From Blastocatellia bacterium (lineage in GTDB: Bacteria; Acidobacteriota; Blastocatellia; HR10; J050): a stretch of 39,266 nucleotides of DNA. Position numbers and translations under genes: made by a program. Shown here piece after piece: positions 24,558 to 33,116 of the stretch. The notes beneath the pieces are model-generated. The model was not told the origin of the DNA and did not search any database. It saw nothing but the letters and a program-made list of their open reading frames with translations. The DNA lies in contig JANWZE010000007.1 of the NCBI GenBank assembly GCA_025054955.1, forward strand, positions 1 through 39,266, written 5' to 3'. The number at the start of each line of letters is the position of its first letter. The first letter of the stretch is position 1.

Positions 24558-24682
24558 TATCCAGCCTGCCAGTGAACACTGATGAACGCGCCGCGCAGAG
24601 TAACTCCGTCGCTCATATCTGTTTCGGCGGGTCCCTGCGGTAAATCGTTCGTGGTGGTCCGTCTCAGCGCTTGGCGTTGTGC

Positions 24683-24711
24683 TTGACCCTCGTGGGTTGA
24701 ATGGCTACAAT
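24683..24711 (+). promoter_or_regulatory. Sigma-70 type promoter before the AP-superfamily locus
   Basis: TTGACC (24683-24688) and TACAAT (24706-24711) are separated by exactly 17 bases. The expected start is near 24718, some 65 bases before the ATG at 24783. This is one of the two clearest promoters in the window. Confidence 0.7.
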
Positions 24712-24782
24712 CCGGCTCGCCTGTAACGCGGAGTCACCGGCATGGGTAAGCAAAACCATTGCGGCAGCGAGGACGTGGACTC

Positions 24783-26489
24783 ATGACGGGAAAAGTGTAC
24801 GTCATTGGCCTGGATGGTGGAACGTTTGATTTGCTCAGGCCCTGGATCGAGGCTGGCACGCTCCCTGCATTGAACGCTCTGATGCGCGATGGTGTCAGCG
24901 GCGAGTTGACATCCGTGGTTCCACCGGTCACAGGTCCGGCCTGGACTTCGTTCATCACCGGCAAGAATCCGGGCAAGCACGGCGTCTATGAGTTCAAACT
25001 GATGGATCGCAGCACCTATCAGTATCACGTCATTGATCCGCAGTCACGACGTGGGCCAAGCATCTGGGACATCCTCGGCCAACATGGCGGACGCAGCGTC
25101 GTGCTGAATCTGCCGATCACGTATCCGCCAGAGAAAATCAACGGTGTTATGGTCAGTGGATTCATGACGCCGTCAGGACGGCGCGACTATGTTCATCCGC
25201 TGGAGATGCTCGATGAGCTTGAAAACGCCTTCGGCCCTTACGCCCTGTATCCGCCGTTGCCGGTGTTTGCCCTGACTGGAGCCGAAGCCGATGTTGAGCA
25301 ATTCCTGAAAGGGCTGATTGAGCAGTTGGACTATCATTTTCAAGTGGCCGCCTATTTGGCTGAGAAGATTGATCCTCAGTTCCTGTTGCTGCACGTGCAT
25401 GGCGCTGACTTGATCGGCCACTGGTTATGGCATCTGGTGGATGAAGCGAATCCCCGGTACGATCGGGCGCTGGCTGAGAAATACAGCGGGACCGTCTTGG
25501 CCTACTTTCGGCGCTTTGATGAACATGTTGGCCAATTGATCAAGCGCGCGGGACCGGAAGCCAATCTCTTCATCATCTCCGATCACGGCAGTGGATCGGT
25601 TCATACGGCCATTGATCTGAATAACTGGCTGCTGGAACAGGGCTACTTGAAGTTAAAAGAGACCGCCGCCACTAAGCTCAAATACCAGATGTGGAAGATG
25701 GGATTTTCCATTGAGGCTTTGTTAAACAGGAAATGGCTACTGGCCAGAGTGGGAAAGATGGCCAAAAAGATGTTGCAAGCGAGCAACGGCAGTCCGCTTG
25801 ATCCGATGAGAAAAGGCGCAGGCCGCGTGGCGCGATTGCGCCTGACCTATCATGATGTAGATTGGTCGCGCACGAAAGCATTTTGCTATGCCAACATCTT
25901 TGGCCAGATGATCATCAATGTCAAAGGTCTCTGGTCGCAAGGTTGCGTCGCGCCCGGCCAAGAGTATTATGCCGTTCGTGATGAGATTGCCCGCAAGCTG
26001 GCCGACATGCGTGATCCTATGAGCGGGCAGTCCATCAGGGGACAGGTCTTTCTCAAAGAGGACGTCTACAAGGGCGCGTATATGGATGATGCGCCAGACA
26101 TCACGTTTGTGCCGCTGCAACAGGGCTACTTGGCAGGCGGGTATCGCTTCATCTCCAACAGGGTGTGCTTCCCGGTGCCGTTGATGAGCGGGTTTCACCG
26201 AATGAATGGCATGCTGCTCGGCGCAGGACCGGCGCTGCGCGTCGGCGCCTCTGTCAGCGGCGCGCGGCTCATTGATCTGTGCCCGACGATGTTGTATCTG
26301 ATGGGGCTGCCGATTCCCGATGATGTTGATGGCGAAGTCCTATCAGAAATCGTGGCCGAATCGTTCCTCAAACAGAACGCCGTGAGATTTGCCGACAGCG
26401 CCAAGACGGGCGCCGCTGCCAAGACACACTTAACGGCGGAAGAAGAAGCCGACATTATCAGCCGACTCCAAGGATTGGGCTACTTGTAA
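24783..26489 (+). CDS. AP-superfamily hydrolase or transferase, COG3379 type (1)
   Basis: The 568-residue protein has no signal peptide. The alkaline-phosphatase-fold motifs are VYVIGLDGGTFD (metal ligand Asp11), PPVTGPAWTSFITGKNPGKH (Thr50 is the likely nucleophile by analogy with nucleotide pyrophosphatases), HGADLIGHWLWH (second metal-site Asp and His), SDHGSG and GFHRMNGM. The ATG at 24783 follows gagga at 9 bases; an upstream TTG at 24759 is less likely. It ends in LQGLGYL, a tail shared with two paralogues downstream. Members of this group are predicted phosphohydrolases or phosphomutases; the true substrate here is unknown, but nearby glycosyltransferases suggest a phosphorylated lipid or sugar. 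Confidence 0.85.
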   Translation: MTGKVYVIGLDGGTFDLLRPWIEAGTLPALNALMRDGVSGELTSVVPPVTGPAWTSFITGKNPGKHGVYEFKLMDRSTYQYHVIDPQSRRGPSIWDILGQHGGRSVVLNLPITYPPEKINGVMVSGFMTPSGRRDYVHPLEMLDELENAFGPYALYPPLPVFALTGAEADVEQFLKGLIEQLDYHFQVAAYLAEKIDPQFLLLHVHGADLIGHWLWHLVDEANPRYDRALAEKYSGTVLAYFRRFDEHVGQLIKRAGPEANLFIISDHGSGSVHTAIDLNNWLLEQGYLKLKETAATKLKYQMWKMGFSIEALLNRKWLLARVGKMAKKMLQASNGSPLDPMRKGAGRVARLRLTYHDVDWSRTKAFCYANIFGQMIINVKGLWSQGCVAPGQEYYAVRDEIARKLADMRDPMSGQSIRGQVFLKEDVYKGAYMDDAPDITFVPLQQGYLAGGYRFISNRVCFPVPLMSGFHRMNGMLLGAGPALRVGASVSGARLIDLCPTMLYLMGLPIPDDVDGEVLSEIVAESFLKQNAVRFADSAKTGAAAKTHLTAEEEADIISRLQGLGYL

Positions 26490-26640
26490 TCCGGCCAGTT
26501 GTGCGCCAGAGATTGGAACCTTCCAGCAAGGTAATACCACGCGCGGGGGAACAACTACGGTTGTGGAGCCAACGAGTACGACGAGACCTGAACTGACTGA
26601 GCGGCAATGTGCAGTCTTCACACGACATTTGCGTATCACC
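26490..26640. other. Gap between convergent genes
   Basis: No gene or convincing terminator was found. A weak hairpin (acctt and aaggt around 26519-26533) lies here without a T run. Confidence 0.4.
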
Positions 26641-27090
26641 TCAGCAATGTTCTGATGCCAGGCACCCTCTCGTCGCTTTTGAACCAGCCTCATCGCACTC
26701 CTCACAAAGGTTCGGCTCCTCTGCTTCTGCCCCGCTTATCACTTCTCGTGCTTCGGCCAGGACTTGTTGGATGAACATATTTCCCTCGCTGAGCATGTGT
26801 TCCAACTCCTCCCGCGTATAGGGAAACACGTCCACGCTCACCGGAAAGCTCGATGGGGTATACCGAGGGATTCTTTCCAGAAAAGGCACGATTGACTCGC
26901 GCAGCACCACCAGCAGGTCCACGTCACTGCCGGGGACACAGTCGCCTCGCACCAACGATCCGAAGACAAGCACTTTCTCGATCTCCGGATGCTGCTCTCG
27001 CAACTGGGTGACCAACACTCGAAGTTCTTCCCAGACCTGTCGGTTAGGGAAATATTCGATCTCGACAGAATCCGACGATCTCCTGAGCAT
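26641..27090 (-). CDS. MNT-type nucleotidyltransferase, antitoxin of a HEPN-MNT pair
   Basis: The roughly 149-residue protein has the minimal nucleotidyltransferase signature GSLVRGDCVPGSDVDLL (44-60): G-S, then two Asp metal ligands in SDVD. In HEPN-MNT pairs this protein usually blocks its HEPN partner, in some cases by adding nucleotides to it. The frame is open back to 27207, but the ATG at 27090 gives a protein of usual length and overlaps the HEPN gene by 47 bases. The C-terminal tail has three Cys residues (CEECDEA and GCLASEHC), which is unusual for the family. It lies within an otherwise plus-strand locus, which suggests insertion. Confidence 0.75.
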   Translation of the reverse strand: MLRRSSDSVEIEYFPNRQVWEELRVLVTQLREQHPEIEKVLVFGSLVRGDCVPGSDVDLLVVLRESIVPFLERIPRYTPSSFPVSVDVFPYTREELEHMLSEGNMFIQQVLAEAREVISGAEAEEPNLCEECDEAGSKATRGCLASEHC

Positions 27091-27451
27091 ATTCAATCGC
27101 CCGCCTCGCTTCCTGCTGAGTGTAATACTCAAAGGGCGCGCCACTGGGATAGGCGTTGGGATACCGCGGCGGAATATAATGTTTGTCCAGCTCTTTGGCT
27201 TTATCAATCAGCGCCTGATCCACGGGCACGTCTGATGGAAGCCGTGACAGCAGCAGAGCAACCGAATGGCCCCGGGGGCTGGCTCCGAGTTTCTGATACA
27301 GGGCCTTCACCGCCTTATCCGCCGCCTGCTGCGCGGCAAAGCACGCCCAGTTTAGGTCTGTATCCTCCAACGAATGTCGGGCATGCTCCAGGTCTTTCTC
27401 CGCCTGCCGCAACCAATCCTGATGCCGGCTCGCCATTGCGTCTCGAAGCAT
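27044..27451 (-). CDS. HEPN-domain protein (COG2250-like) of a HEPN-MNT pair
   Basis: The 135-residue all-helical protein has the features of COG2250 HEPN proteins: WLRQAEKDLEHARHSLE near the N-terminus, CFAAQQAADKAVKAL in the second helix and HYIPPRYPNAYPSGAPFEYY before the last helix (about 90-110). HEPN partners are often RNases with an R-x4-6-H motif; no clear copy is seen here (the nearest is PRGHS), so nuclease activity is uncertain. The first ATG (27451) is taken, though one at 27436 is possible. It is the first gene of the pair and overlaps the MNT gene. Confidence 0.75.
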   Translation of the reverse strand: MLRDAMASRHQDWLRQAEKDLEHARHSLEDTDLNWACFAAQQAADKAVKALYQKLGASPRGHSVALLLSRLPSDVPVDQALIDKAKELDKHYIPPRYPNAYPSGAPFEYYTQQEARRAIEYAQEIVGFCRDRIFP

Positions 27452-27462
27452 AGTCTATCCCA

Positions 27463-27802
27463 TCACCCTAAGCAAGCGAGCAAGTTTCCCTCTGTTTGAA
27501 CGATCACAAAGCCGAAGTTTGGATTGCCGTCCTTCCACTGTCGGTCTACGCTGCCGCGCCCAGGTTCGCGCAGGTTCGTAGGCTGAGGTTGGGTCAGGAA
27601 GATCACAACGAGTTCAATTGGTGAGGTTTGATAGTCGTACACGAGGTGTGCATTGGTTGAGCCTCGCCAGGCAGGTCGCGATGGCACATCTTAAGAAATG
27701 GGTTATGGCAACTCTCAAGAAATGGGTTGCCAATCGTGGAGAGAAAGACCTTGTCTGGCATGAGCGCCATGAACGTGGTCTTTCCCTCCGCAATTGGTAC
27801 AA
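27463..27802 (-). pseudogene. Possible remnant of a beta-lactamase-type serine hydrolase 3' end
   Basis: On the minus strand the frame 27687-27463 reads AWRGSTNAHLVYDYQTSP and then IELVVIFLTQPQPTN. This resembles the C-terminal strands of class C beta-lactamase-like hydrolases (W-G-G...T, then L-V-V-x-L-T-Q). Upstream the match stops and the frame is broken, and the DNA there contains a 24-bp tandem duplication. No active-site segment remains. This call rests on a short stretch and could be wrong. Confidence 0.3.
27681..27728. repeat. 24-bp tandem duplication
   Basis: Positions 27681-27704 (atggcacatcttaagaaatg then ggtt) recur directly at 27705-27728 with three differences. It lies in degenerate DNA beside the HEPN-MNT pair. 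Confidence 0.8.
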
Positions 27803-27811
27803 TCCTGACGC

Positions 27812-27919
27812 CTAGAGCAATTTTTAATTACCTGTACCCTGGGAGCGCCCGCATCTTGCGGGCTCCGGCACGTTGGAGGCGTGCGCTCCTAGGGTAAACT
27901 GATTTGCAAACCGCTCTAG
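27812..27919. mobile_element. 108-bp MITE-like cruciform element
   Basis: The ends 27812-27848 and 27883-27919 are 37-base inverted repeats matching at 27 of 37 positions. They begin ctagagc and end in taccctNggagcgc. Between them lie two further hairpins: gcccgca/tgcgggc (27847-27863) and gcacg/cgtgc (27868-27884). The whole would fold as a three-arm junction. A diverged inverse copy lies at 24350-24403. It carries no gene, so any movement would need a transposase elsewhere. Confidence 0.7.
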
Positions 27920-28018
27920 AGATCATCTGAATTGGCGGCATAATCGCCTCACCTGATATTTCACGTGACAAGGCTGAAAAAGCGCGGTGGATATGCTAGG
28001 CTTGCTCGGCCAACAGAC

Positions 28019-29206
28019 ATGCTGTCGGTCATCGTCGTCAATTTGAGCATCATATTGGCGTTCCGGCTCTGGTTTCTCTTCTTGAGCTGGTTCACGGTCA
28101 GAGCCTTTTCGCACACCGACCGGCTGCGTGGGGAGCCGGACTCGCCACACACCGTGACGGTGCTGATTCCTGCTCGCAATGAACAGGAGAACATCCGTGC
28201 CTGCCTTGAGGCAGTCTTGCAACAGGATTATCCCATCCTGGAGATCATCGTCATTGACGACGCTTCAACTGATCAAACCGGCGCTATTGTCGAGCAGATG
28301 CAGCAGCGCCACCAGCTCATTCAACTGGTGAAAAACAACGGACCGCTGCCAGGATGGTTGGGCAAAAACTATGCGCTCTATCGTGGCGCGCAGCAGGCTC
28401 GTGGAGACTACCTGCTATTTCTCGATGCTGACGTGCGCCTCTCGCCTGATTGTCTGCGCACGGCCATGCATTATGCGCTGAAGTATGATGCCGATATGCT
28501 GACGATCTTCCCCGTCGTCATCTGTGTCGGCTTCTGGGAAAAGGTCATCATGCCGATTTATGGTGAGATTTTCTTGTGGTCGCTCATTCCGTTGGTTCAG
28601 CCGTTCAAGCGATTGCGCGCGCATCATCCGAGCAAGCCGGTGGCATTCGGCGGATTTCTCTTATTCAAAAAGCAGACCTACGATTGCATCGGCGGCCATG
28701 AGCGAGTGAAAAGCTCAATTATCGAGGACGTAGAGTTGGCGCGGGTCGTCAAACGCAGTGGATACCGATTGAACACACTGTTGGGTGGGCCGCGCTTGCT
28801 CACAGCGCGGATGTACCAACATCTCGGTCACCTGTGGGAAGGTATCAGCAAGTCCATCAGCGGCCTGACAGTGTGGCAATTGTTATTAGGCATCTACGTA
28901 TGTTTCAGCGTCTTTGTATTGCCATGGCTGGCGCTGCCGCTTGTGCTGTTTGATGGATTCCTCAGCGAATGGTCTACCATGAGCGTATGGGCGCTGGCGC
29001 TCAGCGCATTAACCTGCTTGGTTGCGCTCGTGAGTCGGTGGCACCTGGCCAAAGCCGCCAGCATGGATGGTTCGTATGCTTATTTGCAACCATTGGGTGG
29101 GCTTGTGTTGATGGCCATGTTCCTGGAGACGACATGGCGTGTGCTCTCCGGCAAAGGGGCGACGTGGAAAGGCCGGCGCGTTTCATTGGACGCGCCCAGC
29201 GGTTGA
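28019..29206 (+). CDS. Membrane GT2 glycosyltransferase (CrtQ/HpnB-like)
   Basis: The roughly 395-residue protein begins with a membrane helix (LSVIVVNLSIILAFRLWFLF). The GT2 core has VTVLIPARNEQENI, VIDDAST, the metal-binding LFLDADVRL and the IIEDVELARVVKRSGYRL acceptor-loop region. A segment TARMYQHLGHLWEGISKS and three C-terminal membrane helices (near 290-310, 325-345 and 360-380) match the branch that glycosylates carotenoid or hopanoid-type lipids. A GTG start at 27965 is possible. Neither start has a clear ribosome binding site. It probably transfers a sugar to a membrane lipid. Confidence 0.8.
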   Translation: MLSVIVVNLSIILAFRLWFLFLSWFTVRAFSHTDRLRGEPDSPHTVTVLIPARNEQENIRACLEAVLQQDYPILEIIVIDDASTDQTGAIVEQMQQRHQLIQLVKNNGPLPGWLGKNYALYRGAQQARGDYLLFLDADVRLSPDCLRTAMHYALKYDADMLTIFPVVICVGFWEKVIMPIYGEIFLWSLIPLVQPFKRLRAHHPSKPVAFGGFLLFKKQTYDCIGGHERVKSSIIEDVELARVVKRSGYRLNTLLGGPRLLTARMYQHLGHLWEGISKSISGLTVWQLLLGIYVCFSVFVLPWLALPLVLFDGFLSEWSTMSVWALALSALTCLVALVSRWHLAKAASMDGSYAYLQPLGGLVLMAMFLETTWRVLSGKGATWKGRRVSLDAPSG

Positions 29207-29365
29207 CAACCTCGGAAGTGGCTTGTAGAGTAGGCTGCCGAAAGGAGGTGCCATAGCGTTCGATGACACGTTATAAGGTCGTCGCCGATGAACTCTCGTC
29301 CATTGCCCAGGCTGAAGAGAGTGTTCGTGTGGCGGCGTTTCATGAACTGCTTGGGGGGTATGATG

Positions 29366-30604
29366 ATGAAAAATAGATTTGAGAGGCGATTCAACACGAC
29401 CGCACAGGTGATCTGTTTCATCAGTGTGATGCTTGTTATGGTGGGGGCGGGAACGGCTTCGCAGAACACCAACATCTGCCTGCAAGTGCTCGGCAGCTAT
29501 GATGCGGTCAACACGGCGCACAGTGTGACGGCTGGAGATTTCAACGAAGACGGTCACACGGATGTTGCTGTCGTGGCGCATCGCCCGAAGGTGCCCAGCC
29601 AAGGGTTGGTGGTGATGCTCGGCAATGGAACAGGCGCGTTCACGCCATTTCAAAGATTGCCGGTGGGCGATCACAATCATGGCGTGATTACTGCTGATCT
29701 GGATGGCGACGGCCATCTGGATATTGTCACCAATGCTGATCAAGCAACCAATCCTACAACGGTGACCAATGCTGAGCATGTGTTTTTCGGCGATGGCACG
29801 GGTCGGTTTCCGCGACATGACGTTTATAAGATTGACGTGAACTTTGGCCCGCTCGATGCGCAGGCGGCTGATGTGAACAAGGATGGGTTCCTCGATTTGA
29901 TTTTGGCCGGCGCTGCGCAGTATTCACTCGGGGTGATGCTCAATGACGGCATGGGGAAATTTAGCGCGCCGACGTTTTGGGGCCAAGGCACGTTCAGTTC
30001 GAGGAGCTCGGCCATCGCTGATTTCAACCGGGATGGCCATCTGGATGTGGCTGTGACCAAAGAGTACCGTGGCCGGGTGGAGGTCTACTATGGTGACGGG
30101 CGTGGCCGATTTCCGACCAGCAAAACGTTCAGCACGGATGTCGGGCCGCGTACGGTGATCACGGCGGACCTGGATCGGGATGGCAACATGGATTTGGCCG
30201 TGACCAATCGTTTGTCCAGCACCGTGTCAATTTTGTTTGGCGATGGCAGAGGGAACTTCGCCCGCGCCATCAGTATCAAGGTGGGATTGGACCCGCGCAC
30301 GATTCAAGCGGGCGATTTCAATCGAGATGGTCACCTTGATCTGGCTGCTGTCGGGAGCCTGTCGCAAACAGTTTCGTTCCTGTATGGGAACGGGCAACGA
30401 GTCTTTTCTACACCCCATGATATGCGGGTTGGCGACGCGCCCGTTCGCGGCCGGAAATTCCGACCGAACAAAGATTCGGAGCAGGCCGGCGATGGGCTGG
30501 TCGGGCTGGTTGCTTGTGATGTAGATGCTAATGGTGACATGGACCTGGTTGTCTCCAGTACTTACGATGGCAAGGTTTATACGCTGATGAATCATTGCCC
30601 ATAG
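29366..30604 (+). CDS. Secreted FG-GAP/VCBS beta-propeller protein (1)
   Basis: The roughly 412-residue protein has a signal peptide (VICFISVMLVMVGAGTAS, about 15-32). Seven FG-GAP repeats follow, each with a calcium-type loop: DFNEDGHTD, DLDGDGHLD, DVNKDGFLD, DFNRDGHLD, DLDRDGNMD, DFNRDGHLD and DVDANGDMD. Seven repeats fit a seven-bladed propeller. One Cys lies just after the signal (NICLQV) and one at the very end (NHCP), so a disulfide could close the ring. The ATG at 29366 lies 7 bases after a G-rich ribosome binding site. It probably binds a ligand or protein outside the cell membrane. It is followed by a small secreted AP-superfamily protein. Confidence 0.85.
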   Translation: MKNRFERRFNTTAQVICFISVMLVMVGAGTASQNTNICLQVLGSYDAVNTAHSVTAGDFNEDGHTDVAVVAHRPKVPSQGLVVMLGNGTGAFTPFQRLPVGDHNHGVITADLDGDGHLDIVTNADQATNPTTVTNAEHVFFGDGTGRFPRHDVYKIDVNFGPLDAQAADVNKDGFLDLILAGAAQYSLGVMLNDGMGKFSAPTFWGQGTFSSRSSAIADFNRDGHLDVAVTKEYRGRVEVYYGDGRGRFPTSKTFSTDVGPRTVITADLDRDGNMDLAVTNRLSSTVSILFGDGRGNFARAISIKVGLDPRTIQAGDFNRDGHLDLAAVGSLSQTVSFLYGNGQRVFSTPHDMRVGDAPVRGRKFRPNKDSEQAGDGLVGLVACDVDANGDMDLVVSSTYDGKVYTLMNHCP

Positions 30605-30677
30605 CGATTCACGCAATAGGCGAAGAAGCTAAAAGTGCAAAGCAGCTCCAGAAGCTGTGGTGCGTGGGAGAATAGTC

Positions 30678-31541
30678 ATGAAAAAAATGGTGAGCATAGT
30701 GATACTGATGACGGCGTTTGTGTGGGCGTCAGTTGCCGCGCTGCAATCGGCGCCCAAAGTGTTGCTGATTGTGTGGGACGGTTCTGAATATTCGGTCGTT
30801 GAGCCGATGTTCCGAAATGGTCAGTTACCCAACCTGGGGCGGATCGCGCCGACTGTGCATCGGTTGCTGGCGGATAAAACGTGCGAGACGGGCCCGCAAG
30901 AGTGCGAGTGCATTACGACTGAGACTAAACCGCAGTTTGCCATCATGCTAACCGGCTTGTTGGCTGACGCCACCGGTGTGGTGACCAATCGTTGCTTCCG
31001 GACGATTCCTGCTGGCATGACCGTGCCAGAAAAACTGGAAGCGCGCGACGCAACCATTCGCACGGCTCACATCAGCGGCAAATCGGAGAATCCGGGCACC
31101 AAAGTGTTTCAAAATTTGTCCCGGACTGTGGATTATTACCTGGCTGAGCCGTTGGACTCGGAGCAAACGGCTGATCAGGCCATCGGCCGAATCACACAGT
31201 GGGCTGGCAACAGTTTCTTCATTATGCTCCATTTTCGTGAGCCTGACAGGACCGGTCACCTCAGAGGCGTCAACAGTATTGACTATCAGATGCGGTTGCT
31301 GGAAGTAGACCGCCAAACAGGGCGCATTTTGGATGCGCTCGCGGCTCGCGGGATTTTGAATCAGACAATCATCTATGTAATCTCTGATCATGGCTTCGGC
31401 GTGCCTGGCGGGCCGGTGGCGACCCGACCATTCCTGCACACCAACAGTCCCAATGCCATTTTTGCCTCGAATGATCCCGCTGGCGGCGAGGGCGTGCGCA
31501 TGCGCGACATTGCTTCCCTGGTGTTGGCCCACTGGCAGTAG
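30678..31541 (+). CDS. Small exported AP-superfamily (phosphodiesterase-like) protein
   Basis: The 287-residue protein starts with a signal peptide (MVSIVILMTAFVWASVAA, about 4-21). The motifs VLLIVWDGSEY (metal Asp), TETKPQFAIMLTG (likely nucleophile Thr), HFREPDRTGH (Asp and His ligands), VISDHGFG and FLHTNSP are those of type I phosphodiesterases. It is half the size of its cytoplasmic relatives at 24783, 33117 and 36183, and it is the only exported one. A ggag site precedes the ATG by 7 bases. A signal peptide and closeness to the propeller gene suggest that both work in the periplasm. Confidence 0.85.
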   Translation: MKKMVSIVILMTAFVWASVAALQSAPKVLLIVWDGSEYSVVEPMFRNGQLPNLGRIAPTVHRLLADKTCETGPQECECITTETKPQFAIMLTGLLADATGVVTNRCFRTIPAGMTVPEKLEARDATIRTAHISGKSENPGTKVFQNLSRTVDYYLAEPLDSEQTADQAIGRITQWAGNSFFIMLHFREPDRTGHLRGVNSIDYQMRLLEVDRQTGRILDALAARGILNQTIIYVISDHGFGVPGGPVATRPFLHTNSPNAIFASNDPAGGEGVRMRDIASLVLAHWQ

Positions 31542-31563
31542 CGCGACGGTGATAGGATTTCGC

Positions 31564-32289
31564 ATGACAGACAAGAGCGAGCCGCCGGCCGAGGAACATC
31601 CGTATACCCTCATCGCCGTGCAACTGGCGCTCATCATGCTCGCCGTGCCGACCGTGCGCTACGTGTTTCGTCACGGCTACATCACCCAGGCAGACATTGA
31701 GCATTTCATCGCTCAGTTTGGCTCATGGGCAGCGCCCGGTTTCGTCATGCTGCTGGCAGCCGGTTTGTTGGTGTTTGTGCCGCCGGCGATTTTGGTCGGC
31801 ACCGGTTCGCTCATCTTTGGCAGCGAGCGGGGCGCAGTTTACTCACTGCTCGGTGTGAGCCTCGGTGTCTGCGCCGCCTTTTTGCTGGGGCGGCATCTGT
31901 TGGCCGATTTTGCTCGCCGGCGCAAACAGGGACGACTCAAACAGATCAATCAATGGCTCACGATGAACGGGACGGCATTCACGTTCGTCTCGCGGCTGAT
32001 GTTTTTTGCCAATCCCACCTTCAACTATGCCTCCAGTTTAACGGCGATTCGATTTCGCGATTATGCTATCGGCAGCGTCTTGGGCGTTATTCCCGGCGTG
32101 TTGATCTTTTCTCATCTGTTTCGCGTCATCATCTTCACGCGGTCGCCCTTGGATATTTTGCGACATCCGGCCTTCCTTTCCATGTTGGGTTTGCGACTAT
32201 GCGGCGTAGCGCTGTTCAAGGGGCTGACCATCTGGTATGGCCGCCGAAAGCTGAATGAAACCACTGCGAGCGAAGAGGTGTTGTTATGA
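31564..32289 (+). CDS. TVP38/TMEM64 (VTT/DedA-like) membrane protein
   Basis: The 241-residue protein has about five hydrophobic segments (for example LIAVQLALIMLAVPTVRYVF, FVMLLAAGLLVFVPPAILVG, YSLLGVSLGVCAAFLLG). The family core (PPAILVGTGSLIFG, LLGRHLL, FANPTFNYASSLTAIRFRDY) is present. VTT proteins are linked to moving lipids between membrane leaflets. The ATG at 31564 is used because the upstream frame overlaps the previous gene and is unlike the family. It overlaps the next glycosyltransferase gene by ATGA. Its place beside a glycosyltransferase suggests that it flips or supports a lipid carrier. Confidence 0.85.
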   Translation: MTDKSEPPAEEHPYTLIAVQLALIMLAVPTVRYVFRHGYITQADIEHFIAQFGSWAAPGFVMLLAAGLLVFVPPAILVGTGSLIFGSERGAVYSLLGVSLGVCAAFLLGRHLLADFARRRKQGRLKQINQWLTMNGTAFTFVSRLMFFANPTFNYASSLTAIRFRDYAIGSVLGVIPGVLIFSHLFRVIIFTRSPLDILRHPAFLSMLGLRLCGVALFKGLTIWYGRRKLNETTASEEVLL

Positions 32290-33050
32290 CGGATGTTGAA
32301 ACGGCCGGTCAGCCGCCCACGATCACTGTGGTGATACCGGCGTATAACGAAGAGAAATATATCGGAGCGACGATTGAAAACGTCAAAGCCGCTATCCGCG
32401 AGTATCACCGCGTCTATCCTGACGAGGTAGAAATTTTGGTAGTCAACAATAACTCCACCGACCGCACTGAAGAAGTCGCGCGGGCGCATGGCGCGCGCGT
32501 CGTGTTTGAAGGCAAGAATCAGATTGCGGCGTCGCGCAATGCTGGTGGCCGCGCCGCGCGTGGCCGGATTGTCGCCTTTCTGGATGCGGATGATCACATC
32601 TCGCCGAACATGCTCATCCTGGTTCACCAAGCGATGATGTCAGGCGAGTATATCGGCGGCGGTGTCGCGCGCATCTACCGGGACAAGCCGATCAAGATGG
32701 CCGAGTGGTTAGAAAAAATCAACAACCTCGGACGGCGCATCACCGGCGTCAGCACTGGCTTGATTTACACAACCAAAGAGGCCTTCCAGCAAGTCGGCGG
32801 CTACGACGAACGCTACTATGCTGCCGAAGAAGGCCGCTTCATTCTGGATTTGAAAAAGCTCGGCAAACAGCAGGGTAAAAAATTCCGCAACATCACCGAA
32901 GGGTATGTGATCAAGTCAGCGCGTAAGTTCGAGAAGCTCACGCCTCTGGAACTGATCTGGACGGGATTGAAGTTTGTGCTCTTTCCCTGGAAGTTGAAGG
33001 ATCGAAAGGAATGCTCGTTTTGGTACGATCAGGTGGACCAGAAAAAGTGA
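32286..33050 (+). CDS. GT2 family glycosyltransferase
   Basis: The 254-residue soluble enzyme has ITVVIPAYNEEKYIGATIEN, VVNNNSTD, the DxD-type motif AFLDADDHIS and the acceptor region VGGYDERYYAAEEGRFILDL. It belongs to the broad A-fold GT2 group that uses nucleotide sugars. It overlaps the VTT gene by ATGA, so both are probably made together and supply the same membrane substrate. The C-terminal part (ELIWTGLKFVLFPWKLK) may lie on the membrane. Confidence 0.85.
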   Translation: MTDVETAGQPPTITVVIPAYNEEKYIGATIENVKAAIREYHRVYPDEVEILVVNNNSTDRTEEVARAHGARVVFEGKNQIAASRNAGGRAARGRIVAFLDADDHISPNMLILVHQAMMSGEYIGGGVARIYRDKPIKMAEWLEKINNLGRRITGVSTGLIYTTKEAFQQVGGYDERYYAAEEGRFILDLKKLGKQQGKKFRNITEGYVIKSARKFEKLTPLELIWTGLKFVLFPWKLKDRKECSFWYDQVDQKK

Positions 33051-33116
33051 GAGCAGGAATTTACCGGCTGATTGTGAAGGCCGGCTGCGTGTCGGTCGCC
33101 TCAAGGTGAAAAAACC

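Larger units (their letters stand above)
24276..24682. other. Intergenic region rich in inverted repeats
   Basis: No gene is supported. The region contains a cruciform-type dispersed repeat (24350-24403) and two further hairpins (24451-24481 and 24488-24557). It separates the sigma-TPR operon from the AP-superfamily locus. Confidence 0.6.

Noticed and set aside
26989-27453. 154-codon plus-strand frame over the HEPN-MNT pair
   Set aside because: The Pro-rich text lacks any motif, while the minus strand encodes two recognisable, overlapping partners.
31725-32258. 177-codon frame inside the VTT membrane protein gene
   Set aside because: It is an alternative plus-strand frame of a gene with clear membrane segments and family motifs.
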